Part shown: piece after piece, positions 51,251-63,637 of the stretch
How positions within the stretch are numbered: the stretch's first letter is position 1
How the letters are laid out: the number at the start of each line of letters is the position of its first letter
Source of the DNA: Sabellastarte sp. h YS-2021
Taxonomy: Eukaryota > Annelida > Polychaeta > Sabellida > Sabellidae
Reading direction: 5' to 3'
NCBI GenBank assembly: GCA_964017235.1
Contig: OZ024938.1
Coordinates: 58,271,816-58,335,815, forward strand
Length of the DNA stretch: 64,000 bases
Notes under the pieces: generated by a model
Seen by the model: only the letters and a program-made list of their open reading frames with translations
The model's database searches: none
Told to the model about the DNA's origin: nothing
Translations under genes and position numbers: made by a program

Positions 51251-52949
51251 ATAGGTCTTAACTTTTATCTCACAAGTTGTGATATATAATTGTTGGGAAC
51301 TTTATCTATTATCAAGTAGTCATTATCCTTTAAAACTTAAAATAATTGATGACAGAATAATATGGGCTGTCCATAATTTTGTCATGAACGCAATTGCTAG
51401 AAAAACAGTAAATATGTAAATTACCATTACAGTTAATATTTAGAAGTTTTTGCTTTTACAAATCTATGATTTACAAAAAGCTTAGTTTCAATTTAACAAT
51501 TTAAAGGGTTGTATTGCTTCGTCCATCTGTCTATCCGTAGACTCAACATTTTGGGGGTACCTTATGCTTACAAACTGTTATACCGATTTTATTCAAATTA
51601 TTTATGGGGATAGGATTAACAAGAACGGACATTAACCATTTAAAACTGTCTTGCTGATGAGACTAATTAATAGATGTTGTAGTTTAAATGATCATACATA
51701 ATACTTTGTCTAAACCAGACATCACAGATATAACGTTGAAATCGCCTAAAGGTCATTGTAAACTTCTCTGACTCATTTTTATTTCTCAATGATTTCTGGG
51801 TCAACTTTCTTTGAATAAAAAGAATGTAATTATTTAAGATAAAAACTTTAGATTTTGTATTATGTTAAAAGCAATTTAAAGTAATTGTTTGACTCCTCTG
51901 CAAATGATACAGTGCTTATGTCATTTGTTTTTTTTACAATCCATACATTCCTTGTGTGTATTCTGTTAAATGCAGTTATGCATGCATGCTAATTTTCAAC
52001 TGATTTTCATATTTAACGTTTTTGAATATTAGCCTTTTGTTTGTTTGTTTTTCACATGCCTTAATCTTGTTTTTCGATTTTTTTCCATGGTTATTGTTTA
52101 GTATATATGTGTGTGCGTATGAATACAAGATGCTTGGGAGGGCTGTAGGATTTATGGCCCTTGGACAGATCTCTTTATGGCTCAGCATATATAAATACTG
52201 ATACAGCCCTGTCAAGCATTTTACATTCTTTGTTAATTGTACAAAACGATCCAATTCAAATCTGCATAATAGTTTTAAATGTTGTAACAACTATTTCAAA
52301 CAATACACGGTGTATAGTGTTTTGACAAAACGTGAGAACACGATCAGTTCCTCAGAGTTTACGCCGTCTTTGTGAAAGAGATGTAACACATTGCATAGCT
52401 TATTTTGATTCTAATCACTAAAGACCTTTAAAAATGATACATACATTGGATATATTGTACAGATATTTAAAAAAAACTTATGCAGTCTTTTAATGTTTCA
52501 AGTGGAAACAGTAATGGATGATTTTTATTTGAATGGAGGGCCATAAAAAGTCATATAGCCCTCTAACCTGTTATTGTATTGCTGTATCTGTATTCCAAAA
52601 GGTTCAGGGGGCCAGTTTTTAGCCAATCAAATTGATGTATTTGACACGGAAGCGTTATAATGCAAAGGATTAATTCTGTTTAATTTCTATCTGAACACAC
52701 AGAAAAAATATATATTTTAATAAACATTTGGAATGTATACAGTTAATTTGTGGTATTTTGTGTATCTGTTTCTATAGCTATAGCTACCTTAGTTGTGAAG
52801 TTTTAATTTATCTTCTCAGTAAGAACAATTCTTACATTTTTTGTTGTCATAACAAGAGCAAAGGGTTAGTGGTCACGTAAATCTAACAATAATATCTTTG
52901 ATCCAAGTTAAGTTTCTTTTAAAGCGTATATAATGTATAATATAATTGT

Positions 52950-53100
52950 TCACTGCCGTTTTGACCCCGAGCCATTTAAAACAGCGGGGCCCGCCCGTTT
53001 AAATGGCAGACCCTGCCATTTACATTTACTAGGTTTAAATAATTGTTCTAAATGGCTTAGCCATTTAAAACAGTGGACTCCAGCACCCAGCCATTTTAAC
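52950..53100. repeat. Cluster of GCCATTTAAAAC / GTTTAAATGGC words
   Basis: CACTGCCGTTTTGACCCCGA opens the cluster. AGCCATTTAAAACAG occurs twice, with GTTTAAATGGCAGACC, CTGCCATTT, AAATGGCTTAGCC and CCAGCCATTTTAACTC between and after. A related cluster lies at 63310-63392. Each lies next to one copy of the ~360-bp repeat. Confidence 0.6.
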
Positions 53101-53268
53101 TCTTTTTCTACCTATTACTTTGTTAACTATTGAATTGTTGTTTGTCTTCTGTGGGATAAAAGTTAAATGTTTCATGAAAATTATTGAATTACTTTTACTT
53201 CCATTATTTGTCATTTAAACTTAAATATTAAAAAAAGTGAAATATTAAATAGCAATATAGTAATTATG

Positions 53269-53630
53269 AATTTCCAACAAATATTCAAACAGCTTAAAAA
53301 CTATCAAGTTAAATGTTCAGTGAAAGCTAATTTTGTGATACCCTAACAATGGGGACAAATCCAATTAAGTGATCACTTAAGTAATAGTTAACAAATCAAC
53401 ACAAGAGGGATGACTTCCACACTGTTATGAAAAGACTGGTCAGTGGAAAGCCATTCTTTTCATGTGGGATTACTTTCTGATTAATTGTCTTATATGTAGG
53501 TTGCATTTAACATAATGGATTGAATTTCTGAAAGCCATACCTTTTTCTGGTGATTAGTTCACAAGAAAAGATAATCAGTTTATAACATTCACCCCCTTTG
53601 ATGTACAAATCACAGGTCATTTCACAAAAA
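53269..53630 (+). repeat. ~360-bp repeat, copy 1 (inverted partner at 63638-64000)
   Basis: It matches the complement of the window's last ~360 bp throughout. Examples are ATATTCAAACAGCTT, CACACTGTTATGAAAAGACT, AAAGCCATTCTTTTCATGTG, TAATGGATTGAATTTCTGAA and GATGTACAAATCACAGGTCA. Scattered mismatches suggest an old duplication or a dispersed family. Confidence 0.85.
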
Positions 53631-53814
53631 ATGGCATGTACCAAAATGATATCCATAGATATGCAGCAAATAAGCGACAATTGGAGGGTCACTTATATTA
53701 TAGGACACAAATATATTAAAGTATTTTATCAATGACCACCAACGTCTATGTTTAGTGCAAAAAAACCCCGATATTTCTTTAATTATCGCCCACTCGCTAA
53801 CCCACAGACAGTGA

Positions 53815-53905
53815 ATTTCAGCTTCTTTCATCTATCTGAACCCTTCGATTATCCGACCGGATTGCATGTCTCCCATGGGGTTCAGATAATCGAGGTTCTA
53901 CTGTA
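53815..53905 (-). mobile_element. End of a pogo/Tigger-like DNA transposon
   Basis: Read on the minus strand the end is CAGTAGAACCTCGATTATCT, next to a TA. This is very close to Tigger/pogo termini (CAGT-GAACCTCGATTATCCG type). A second GATTATCCGACCGGATTG word lies inside. The other end was not found, so the copy is truncated or very decayed. Confidence 0.6.
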
Positions 53906-54270
53906 ATAAAAGAATAACTGTGATAGAACAAGGCTAAGTGAATCAAATATTTTCATTCAATTATTTAATGTCTCTGTCACACTTTCCCTTACCATTGTAT
54001 CTGTATGTATTTGATTACTGCTTGACCTTGACCTTATCCTTATGGCTATAAAAAGATACCTTCACGTGTGGACAGTACATTAAAGAATTATCTGCCCTGA
54101 ATATCCACCCAACACTCGCCTTCACCCCCCCCCAGCATGTACTCCTAAGTTGACTCCTAAGTTGGGCTCCAACATATATTCCTGTACAGCTTTGAAGGCC
54201 CACAGGAAGGTTTTCAAACATTTAAAAAAGCAGCCCAAAACACAAAATGTGTTCTGAGTTCTGTCAAGTA

Positions 54271-54740
54271 CCACTGAATACAGTCCTCCCCAAATGTGAG
54301 TCCCACTGAATACAGTCCTACCCAAATGTGAGTCCCATTGAATACAGCTAGTCCTCCCCAAATGTGAGTCCCACTGAATACAGTCCTACCCAAATGTGAG
54401 TCCCACTGAATACAGTCCTACCCAGATGTGAGTCCCACTGAATACAGTCCAACCCAAATGCGAGTCCCACTGAATACAGTCCTACCCAAATGTGAGTCCC
54501 ACTGAATACAGTCCTACCCAAATGTGAGTCCCACTGAATACAGTCCTACTCAAATCTGAGTCCCACTGAATACAGTCCTACCCAAATGTGAGTTCCACTG
54601 AATACAGTCCTACCCAAATATGAGTCCCACTGAATACAGTCCTACTCAAATGTGAGTCCCACTGAATACAGTCCTACTCAAATGTGAGTCCCACCGAAGA
54701 CAGTCCTACCTAAATGTGAATGCCACTGAAGACAGTCCAT
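54271..54740 (+). repeat. Minisatellite, 32-bp unit, about 15 copies
   Basis: The unit core CCCAAATGTGAGTCCCACTG, followed by AATACAGTCCTA, repeats with 32-bp spacing (first landmarks at 54276 and 54308). Units differ by single changes, and the last two or three copies are more diverged. One unit (about 54333) carries a short insertion. Confidence 0.92.
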
Positions 54741-54892
54741 CCCATATAAGAAGATGTTGAACCTGAACAAAAAGTAGACGTATTTCTGATTTCAAATAGT
54801 TTTCACTGATTTGGTATTAAGGGAATTTTTAAGAGCGAACCCTAGCAAGGCTCTTGCTTCTAAAAAAAACTTTTTATTTTTGTTGTCACTAG

Positions 54893-55040
54893 CCTTTCAT
54901 GATTTGTGGTGTAGTGTGATGAGTTTCCATCGCAACACTGAAGTTAAGCAGCAATGGGCTACCTTAGTACTTGGACGGATGTGACCATCTGAGCTGTAGG
55001 CCAGGTATGGCATGTAACTGACTGCTAATTTATTTCTTTT
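54893..55040 (+). repeat. 5S rRNA-derived SINE, second copy
   Basis: CACTGAAGTTAAGCAGCAAT, then GGGCTACCTTAGTACTTGGA and CGGATGTGACCATCTGAGC, follow the 5S internal control region in order. The flanks diverge from a real 5S gene. It retains more of the 5S 3' half (TTAGTACTTGGACGG) than the copy at 28862. Confidence 0.72.
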
Positions 55041-56579
55041 GCCAGACTTTCATAAATGCGAATGCACTACTCGTGTCTCTGATGGCCTTGCAGCTGGCTC
55101 AAGTAGACCGAAAACACCTTTTGGCCTTGTTTATCCAGAATTGTCACACCTATAGGTGTCATCCTCAATAATCAACTAACCCATTTGGCTGCAAAGGTAA
55201 CACATGGTATCTATGTCACAGTTGAACTCCTCTGTGAACCCTCATCTTCACAAAGTTTTACAGCTTTTATATTTAAATTTACTCTTTGGCATTTGACATG
55301 GTCATGTTAGGATGTTTACTTTAAAACTCTAACTTAAGGCACAGTGGGTTTATACACATGCAAGGTACACGTGAGTGTATCTTACAGCACATGCAAACAA
55401 TGTAAGTAAATGGGGAGATCTTGCAACACTTGCAAGGGAAATACACGTGCGCAAGTCCCCTGTAAGTTACCCTTGAGAAATGGATGCGTTTATGGCCATA
55501 CTGCATGCACACAGAGAAAATGTGCATGTCAATTTTCATTGCAGGGTCTGTGCGATCTTGCAATTCTGTTATAAAATTGCAGGTGTAAGTTAAGAGTGCC
55601 TTGCAAATTCGCCGATGTTTCTCTGTAACCAGGACGTACTTGCACGTACGATGGGATGTAAGAGAGGTTTGAGAAACAGTTGATTTTTAAATGTCCCTTG
55701 ACCTTATCACTTTGGGCCTTACAGAGACCTCTGAGTGTGTTATCAGATTTCAATAGCTGTTGTCTATTAATCTACCACGGTAAAAAGCAGTTTATTAACT
55801 GATTGGGGATAGAAAAAAATTGCTGTGTCCAAAAACTTTTATGGAGACCATAAACGCTTCCTAGGCAGTAGGTTATCAGTAATCATCAGTAGTTATATAA
55901 TACCAGTTAAAATAATGTCACCCAACGGAAAAATGAAAAAAAAATGTGACCATTTAAGGGAGGCTACACTTTGTAAATGTCCTCCTGCAAAATGTCATCT
56001 TCCACAGGTGTGTCACTCAGTGTATTGTGCTCGACAAATGAAGAAAGGCTCTGAGTTTAATTGGTACTTTGAAAGTGATGGTAGAACTTACCATTTTATT
56101 TCATTAACTGAGGTTTGTTATACTTCCTATCACTACGAAAGAAAAGCATAACACAAAATAACCTGTGTACTGTTCAAAAAGTGCTAAAAATTATGATCTT
56201 AAACTCTGTTTTGATAACATTTTAAAGCACACTCTTCAAATGTGTATGAACATTTTTAACATTACAGTGATTATAAGAATTTGTTCTGTGGAGATTAAAT
56301 TTGTAAGACCAATCAGATGGCTTGACACATACTACTCAATGAGTTGAGGAATTCTATTTGTTGAAAATGGCTTATTTTCTTCAGAAATCAGTTTAACTTG
56401 CCCGCAGGGCGAGTGGTGCTCCTGTAACATTTAAAGCTGATGTAGGTATGCACCCACAGACTTCTCATTTCCACATTCTATCATTGTTTACGAATAAGAT
56501 TTTATTTCCAGTCAAGGACCATATTTTGAAAAACACGCTAATATAATATTCATACTGTATAGACTGTTGCATTCTGTGG

Positions 56580-56850
56580 GCAACTAGTTGATATTGGGAT
56601 GCTGGGCTCTCAACTCAGTTGGTACTTTAGTGATAACTTAGAGGGCTGTTCCACATTGGTGATCGTCCCACTGCTTGCTTCGTCAACTCAGTTGATATTG
56701 GAGAGTAGTGGCACTTAGTTTACTACTTTGGAGTGTTATGCTACAACCTAATTGGCATAAGGTTGATGACAACCCAACTAGGTTGATATAATGAGGATGT
56801 ATTACCAATTTAGTTGACATTTGAGTAATTATCAACTTACCTGACGTCAG
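56580..56850 (+). repeat. Degenerate array of CAACTNAGTTGATAT words
   Basis: Near-palindromic CAACTAGTTGATAT (56581), CAACTCAGTTGGTACT (about 56612), CAACTCAGTTGATATTGG (about 56684), ACTAGGTTGATATAATG (about 56779) and TTTAGTTGACATTTG (about 56812) recur irregularly. Confidence 0.4.
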
Positions 56851-58699
56851 ACTTATATACCCTCACTGGAATGTCGGTGTTATACAGTAGGTGATCAGTT
56901 GGCAATGGAGTGCCATGTGTCTAATTACTCAACTCCAGCTTTTGTTGCAGTGGTAAGTCCTATTCAACTCCATCCCCTGAGAGGACTATGAGGACAGTAT
57001 AATTTAATCACTGATCCTCCACACATGACTTCATTCTAAAATTGTCATCACTTGCTGATCTACCTAGCCTGTTGCCTTCTAATTCTAACTGGACTTTTAT
57101 GGCACTTGATCTCTCCTTTACTGAGGGGATTCTAAGTCAACACTGTTTCAGTATCCAGGGACAGAAAGGTCAAGCACCACGCAGAACACCTTGAAGCATG
57201 AATTGATAACATTTCCCTGTATTTGGTTTATTAATTTTAATGACTGTTGAAGGGAAGATAATACAAAGGTTATATAAGCCATCCATTTTTATGTTAGATT
57301 TCCCTCTGAGTGTTTTGGACTTTGTCTGATAGCCATCGACTTTACCATGTATAGTACTGACTATAGGGTACTCATGACACGGATAGCTGTTGAAAGTCTT
57401 GATCAGAACTAGTCTCATTTTGGTTGAGTGCTACAGAGTATTGGTTAGATTGAGCCAAGATCTTGATGCTAATGATATTAGTAGAGATTTTTCTGTTGGT
57501 GTTGTGTTTGTGAAAGACACCTATTGAACAGAGGCCGTTTTGTATGCTTCATCTGATTTTCCCTGGTCTTTGGCAGAGCCCATTTATAAATTATAGCCTT
57601 GAACTTTGCTAGCACCCAGAATACTCTAAGAGCTTTTGTCTAAGACAGCATATAGCTAAGTATATACGAGACTTTACTATTCTATGAGAAATACACTGAA
57701 AGTCGCCACGACTGGTGTAGATTGAATCTGATTGATCAACCCATTCCACCCCTTAAATTCACCAAAATAAGCCGTTATGATGACAATGTATCCTTAAGTT
57801 CATTAGTACTGTTTCCAGCATGGTTGGTAATGTGTTAACCACTTATAGAGCACAAGTTGAGCACAGGGCTGACATCTATGGTTGGAAAATAACATGACTG
57901 CGTCTCATTTATGGCAATTTATTGGCAGGAAAATACTTCACTGGGTCTTTTTGTGTTCAATGATAATAAATGCACACCTTGCACCTTTCTGGCTCCCTTC
58001 CAAGGAAAATAAGTTGGCTCTTTACCAAACAAGCCACTCTGAAGTGAAGTGCTGTAATGTTATTGCAATAAATACTTCTATAAAACATTTGCCATGAAAA
58101 CATTGCAGATTGCATATCTGACTAAATTTTATAGATTGCCATACACTCTGTAAACATTTATGCTGTAGCCATAACCATTATAATTGTGTCTCAAAGTTTA
58201 TTAAACAAATAACTTACTTTTTTGGTGAAGTTAATTAAGGGGAAGTCACTTCTTGATGCTAATCTAACCGACTGTAGTGAGCTAACTTATAAAACAGGTC
58301 AATACTCAGTTGTTTGGTATAAATGGTGTGTGAACACCCGCCAAAATAAATACATCAGTTTTTTTTCCGTTGCTAAATATATAAATCCTAATTCCCAGGT
58401 TCATAATTGGTCAAGGATCATTTCAAAATCAAACCAGTTCTATGTCAGACCATGACACACTCACATGCTGTGAAAATTTGATTTAAGTCCATACAATAGT
58501 TTTACGTAATCTAAAAAACAAACAACCAATCACACAATCAGAATCCCCCGACCACTTAGCTACTTTTGTGGATTTAACTATTTTCGTGTAAATATTTTTA
58601 AATAAATTTTGAAAAAAATATATATATATTTTGTAAAACAACGTTATACCAGAAATTCACATTTTCAGTAAGTAAAAACATTGGCTTTTTAGATTGGTT

Positions 58700-59330
58700 T
58701 TTGGAGCACTTGGGAGTCCATCTGGAACAGTTTATGAGGGATCCAAACTGTTTTTGAAATTAATGTAGACCTTTCCTGATTCTTTTCAAATTTATGTAAT
58801 CGTAAACCTATCGATTATTTTTTGTCATCAATATAATCTTACAGCTATCTTAAGCCTATCTTACACTCGTACAGTAATTATTTCCATCATTAACCTATCT
58901 GTTTCATCTTAAGTTTATCGTAAACTAATCGGATGGATCGGGGAAACTATCACAAACCTAGCGGAACATTTTCTGAGGCAATGGCAATGCCAACAGGAAG
59001 CCATCGGGAAAATTTCTTCTCTATCAGGAACACATTCTAAAGTCATCATAAACCTATCATAAACTATACCCTGAATCCTGTACTTTCCCAATCGGGAGCA
59101 TGGTTTATGATATAACACAGAAATGGAACTGCCTCATTTGGGAACACAATCCTAAACCTATTGTAACATGATTAGAGCAATCTTTTGGATCTTAAATCGG
59201 TCGTACCAATCTTATAGACCTCCATAAGGTTTCTTGACTTAATTGGAACATTTTTAGAAGCAACTGATTGGAAGATTCAGGAACCAACCTGATGATTTTG
59301 AGATCCAATTCCGATGATGCTTATAAAGCT
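58700..59330. repeat. Relative of the 11573-12148 element, opposite orientation
   Basis: GAGGCAATGGCAATGCCAAC, CTATCAGGAACACATTC and CATAAACTATACCC follow the same order as the complement of 11640-11730. The piece at about 15490-15610 (GGAACAGTTTGTGACAATAT, AAACCTATCCTAACACTTGT) belongs to the same family. Confidence 0.55.
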
Positions 59331-59483
59331 TTTTTATCATAAAAGCAACCCTCATTTTCTCCCGTGGATGGTAACTGATCCAAACTTTTCAAATATAGAG
59401 ACAAAGTATGCGATCCAGTAGATGCTCAAAACAGTTTTTAAACATGTACCTGAAAATGTACTTGAAACCTTTATAAGGTAGCT

Positions 59484-59560
59484 GTTGGAGCCCAACTTAG
59501 GAGTCAGCCCATCTTAAGATAGGCTACCCAACTTAGGATCCTAAGTTGGGCTATAGCCCA
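59484..59560 (+). repeat. Dispersed repeat with CCCAACTTAGGATCCTAAGTTGGG hairpin family words
   Basis: GTTGGAGCCCAACTTAGGAG is followed by TCAGCCCATCTTAAGATAGG and a near-perfect palindrome centred on the GGATCC at about 59537. Copies occur at 16221-16262 (+) and 54147-54172 (-). Weaker ones lie at 38660-38705, 44425-44500 and 62462-62500. Confidence 0.65.
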
Positions 59561-60143
59561 ACTGTTTTGAGCATCTACAATACCTTCGTAATGCTCCCTG
59601 TCATCCTGACTCATAAGATAGGTCACATGACCAACAGGACTGCAGCACTCACTACCTTTGCTGTCTGGGCAATTGGGAGGCAAACTAATATCTGTGGGAT
59701 TAGGGCATTACCAGTACTCAGTTCCTTTGCACTGCAATTATGGTGCGGACAGCCAGTACTCAATGGCATGTGGGATGTCTTGCGGCATGTGGAATTTTTT
59801 TATCTATTCAAACTCGACCTTGAATATAAACCTGTGATATTTGGTATGATGTTGGTGTACTTATTATCAGAACACTTATGAAGCCTACAACTGTACTGGC
59901 CATTCTTTTGTTGGCCAAATCGGAGTTGCAAAAATCACAAATTTGTTAAAAAAAAACTCCTACGAATCGTGGATATAAATGGAGGATTTTTCACTGGTGA
60001 ATTTGTGAGACAATTCACCCTTCATTTCTCTATGTCAGTATGCATTTTTTCTTACCACCCTATAATTTTTTCTCTTAACATCACTCTCAGTGCTAAGGTA
60101 TTGCATACCATTTTGTTTGACAATCAAAAACCATTTGTAAACC

Positions 60144-60684
60144 TGGGGCAGTATTCTTCAACAATAGTTAGACTGTTCCTAATTGAAATTCTAATTTTTC
60201 CTCAAGCTTTGACTAACTTAGATCAATATGGCATCATTCATCAATATTCTTAACTCTAAGGTCACCTTAGACCTCTCCTTAGATTTCAAGTTATCTGCAG
60301 AGATACGTTAGATGATAGAATGTTTGTAAAATATGTAAGTATTGAAGTGGATCTTGTCTTTAATTGATACTGTGACACAGTATTAAAAACAACATTTTCC
60401 ATCACGAAAATGAGCTTTCTCGCCATAATCATTGGTAAAAAAGAAAGGGCACCCTACAAAAGAATTGTTGTGGAATAAGACTCTTCCTAACTTTGATATA
60501 CTGGTTTCCAAGTTTACAGTTACAGTACAAAGTAAAAAGAGTTTTCCTAACTTAGAATCTAAGTACTACTTAGCAAAGAAGAGGTTGATGAATAAGATAT
60601 CTAAGTAATACTTTGGTAAGTAGAAAACCATTCCTAGCTTGATCTAAGGTGACCTTAGCAAAGTATTGTTGCAGAATACGGCCC
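60144..60684. mobile_element. Foldback MITE, longer relative of 9623-9831
   Basis: It begins GGGGCAGTATTCTTCAACAA and ends GTATTGTTGCAGAATACGGCCC. CTAAGGTCACCTTAGACC near 60250 faces ATCTAAGGTGACCTTAGC near 60642. No coding capacity is seen. Confidence 0.7.
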
Positions 60685-63309
60685 ACAGCAGTGTTACAGT
60701 TTGAATATGTATCTTAATAATTTGACCATGTTTATATTAGCATATCTGTTTGAATCTCACATTTGACTGAGGAATGAATGATTTTGAAATGCTCTTTTGA
60801 CCTGAAGACTCAGGACTTTAAGTCCCAGATGATGAAAAACCTTCCCTGTGCATGTTTTTACTGTGGGGTCAGGTGGGGTTTCTCTGAAACCAATTCCCAC
60901 CTTGGTTCTTCCTTTTCTCTCGATAGCTTTAATTAGTGCTGGTGAGTCATAGGTGTGAACTGAGTAACTGTACTGCTGATTGAATCAGAATCATTCTGTG
61001 TGTCTCAGATGTTTAACAGCCACTGAGATTGCCAGATAATTGGTCCGTCATAATAATAAAAAATACACCTGACCGAAGAAACTTTTCCGTCCATGTCAAG
61101 CTTGCATGTAAAGCAGCCTGCTGTGGGCTATTAGCCTTTCCTTAGGCTTTAAATGTGATAGACACAAATGTTTGACTGCATTAAAATTGTTTTTCACAAT
61201 ATGTTCTCATATATTTATTTAGCTTAGCTAGCCGAGGAGAAAATCTCTTAGACGAGAAAGGCCTCTGATATAGAGTGTATTATGACATTCACATCTTTGC
61301 AGTGATGGAACAGAGAGCCTGAAAGGCTAAGCCATTGAGATATTTGCTGTATCAGTATCATCATTAGACTGTGAGTTTCCTTATTTACTCCTTGCTGATG
61401 TGAATTAGTGTCATGCAATGCTACAGCTAGTACACACAGATTCACAATGCTATGTCCTATACAATGTGTTGAAACCTTTGTTAAACTCCAAGCTAATCGT
61501 CCAACCAGTGCAACTGTACAGTTCAGGGGCCTTGTCAAAATTTAACCAGCCATTACTTCCACCAATGAAGTTATGTTATTTGGTCACTCCTTCAACTGTC
61601 CGTTGGTCTGTATTCCTGATAACTTCAAAAGTAATGAACAGATCTGTAGGGAAGTTAGAGCCTGCCCATCTCATGATATAAGTTCTAACATTCATTATCT
61701 CTGTAAGAGTTTTTTATGTCAAATTGCCCCTGTGGTAAAAATCTTGTTGATTAGATGACCATGAAAGTGCAATTTTTACTTTGAAAAAAATGGCTTCTAT
61801 CAGATTCAGTTGTAATTTTAACAGAATTCTTACACTCATAGTTTGTGTGAGATGCAACACAGCAAGTGTGGGGTTAACCGCAAAGCCATTCTCACACAGA
61901 AAAATCAGAAACCTCCACACGCGCCATCTAGCGAGTAAGTGTTGAACTAAGTCGGGGAACCTTTAAATGATTCTCAGTTGTGAAGTCGAGAAGCTTTCCT
62001 AGGTTTTTAAAAGGGCACTGAGATTGTTATTTATCTTAACTCTAATACATTTGTAAAGTATAATTAGTGTTTTTTTCATGTAAGAATTACATGTACATCT
62101 TACTTCAGTACCAAAAAAGTTTAAATAGCACTTACATTAAAACTAAGTTTTCTTTGGAGGTTACAAAAATTTCCCGAATACCAATAAGCACATTAGATAT
62201 TAAAGTTATGTTGCTTACTTCCTGTTTGTGCTAAATTAAGGCACCTGCTGAATTATGACAGGAAGCACAAGAATATATTTGCATAGCATTTGCTGCAGTA
62301 AATAATTTGAATAAAGAAAAACATGTAAATGACACCAGAGGTGCACTAGTCAATTCTGGGAGGAACAATTAGTGAAGCAATTCTAAATCAACAGATTGAT
62401 AACAGCTGTTGGAGAAAACCTTGTCGTTTAGTTATTCATTTTTCAGATGTTCATGAAACCAGCTTAGTATCCTAAGTGGGGTAGCCAGTCTTAAGATGCG
62501 AGTAAGGTTTTCCTGAACCGTCTTGAGAAGTGAGTTTAAATCACTAATTTTATTTTTAAAATGGTAATATCAAAACTAAAAAAAGATAACATTTTCTTTG
62601 TTTTTTATTCTTTAATCCAATGCATATGGTATAATGGGTGGTATAATTTCGAATCAGTTTAATTTGGTGTATATTAAATATCGTGCAATACATATTTGTC
62701 ATTTTCCAGTTATATCATGTTCTAGATTTTATTATAAAAGTAATTGCTTTTCAAGTCACAAAATTAAAAAAAAAATCAACACACTGGGAAACTGAAGAAG
62801 TATACATAGAACGAATTATTTAAAGTATATAACAAACTGAAACTTCAGCCAGATTAATATCTTCTCATTATATGAGATTAAAGGTCCAAACTCAGTTAAC
62901 TGATTGAATAGGATTAGGCATGATTACTCTTTGAACTCATGATATTAGAGACAAGTTTTCAGAACTGGACCAGGAAAAAGGAAGCTCTAGATATTATAAC
63001 TGGAATGTAAGAATACTTCAAAATTTAAAACAAATATCATATCAACTCCTGTCGATAGTCACAATTTTTGGGTATAGACAAAGTATATCAAATGGATCAG
63101 TTGTAAGTCATATCAATTCTAAGTGTATTTTCACATTGGTTAGTATCATTGTCAGTGCATATGTTGACCGCCATTTTAACCCCTCAAGTACACGGTCGTG
63201 GATTTAATACATCCTGGAGATAATTAAAGCTTATAACTTCAATAAGTGCTTACTGGGGTTTTTTCAAGTCAAAGGGCCCAAGTGAATATAAAGCTTAATT
63301 ATAAAGCTG

Positions 63310-63392
63310 TTGCATGCCATGTTGACCCCGTCCAACGTTTTAAATAGCGAGTCGCCGTTTTAAATGGCAAGTCGCCGTTTTAAATGGCTCAG
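63310..63392. repeat. Second cluster of GTTTTAAATGGC words
   Basis: ATGCCATGTTGACCCCGTCC, then GTTTTAAATAGCGAG and a doubled GTCGCCGTTTTAAATGGC unit (spacing 18 bp), then CTCAGCC. The opening word matches that at 52950. Confidence 0.6.
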
Positions 63393-63637
63393 CCAACTAG
63401 ATAACAGGAATACATACTTTACACTAATGACATATGAACCAACTGACTTTGTGTACCACCCAGCCACAATTCAAGAGAACATGCAAGCATTCTGCTGATT
63501 GATGTAATTGCAATTAATAGCCCTCCTTTGTACATTACTTGTTTATACACATTTGCATTTGATTAAGGTTGTCCTTAGGAAAAAACTCACTGCTATGGTG
63601 TTTGAAGTACACATATTCTGATGTTTCAGATTCATCC

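Larger units (their letters stand above)
44316..54270. other. Intergenic region without a recognisable gene
   Basis: Besides the listed SINEs, the possible 46.3-kb repeat, the ATC microsatellite and the 51.1-kb and 53-kb repeats, this is AT-rich sequence with only short, unconvincing reading frames. The 48.0-50.3 kb part shows nothing recognisable. Confidence 0.55.
54741..63309. other. Intergenic region without a recognisable gene
   Basis: It contains the 5S-derived SINE (54893), a patch with repeated CTTGCA/GTAAG words (55330-55680), the 56.6-kb word array and the foldback elements at 58.7 and 60.1 kb. The longest frame that is not repeat (55825-56151, 108 codons, Cys/Lys-rich) has no recognised homology. 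Coverage from 61 to 63.3 kb is AT-rich with nothing recognised. Confidence 0.5.

Noticed and set aside
54271-54740. CRISPR-like array
   Set aside because: The 32-bp units follow each other with no unique spacers, and the DNA is animal nuclear, so it is a minisatellite.
54915-55000. Functional 5S rRNA gene
   Set aside because: Only the internal 5S part matches. The start and end of 5S are missing, and the flanks fit a SINE.
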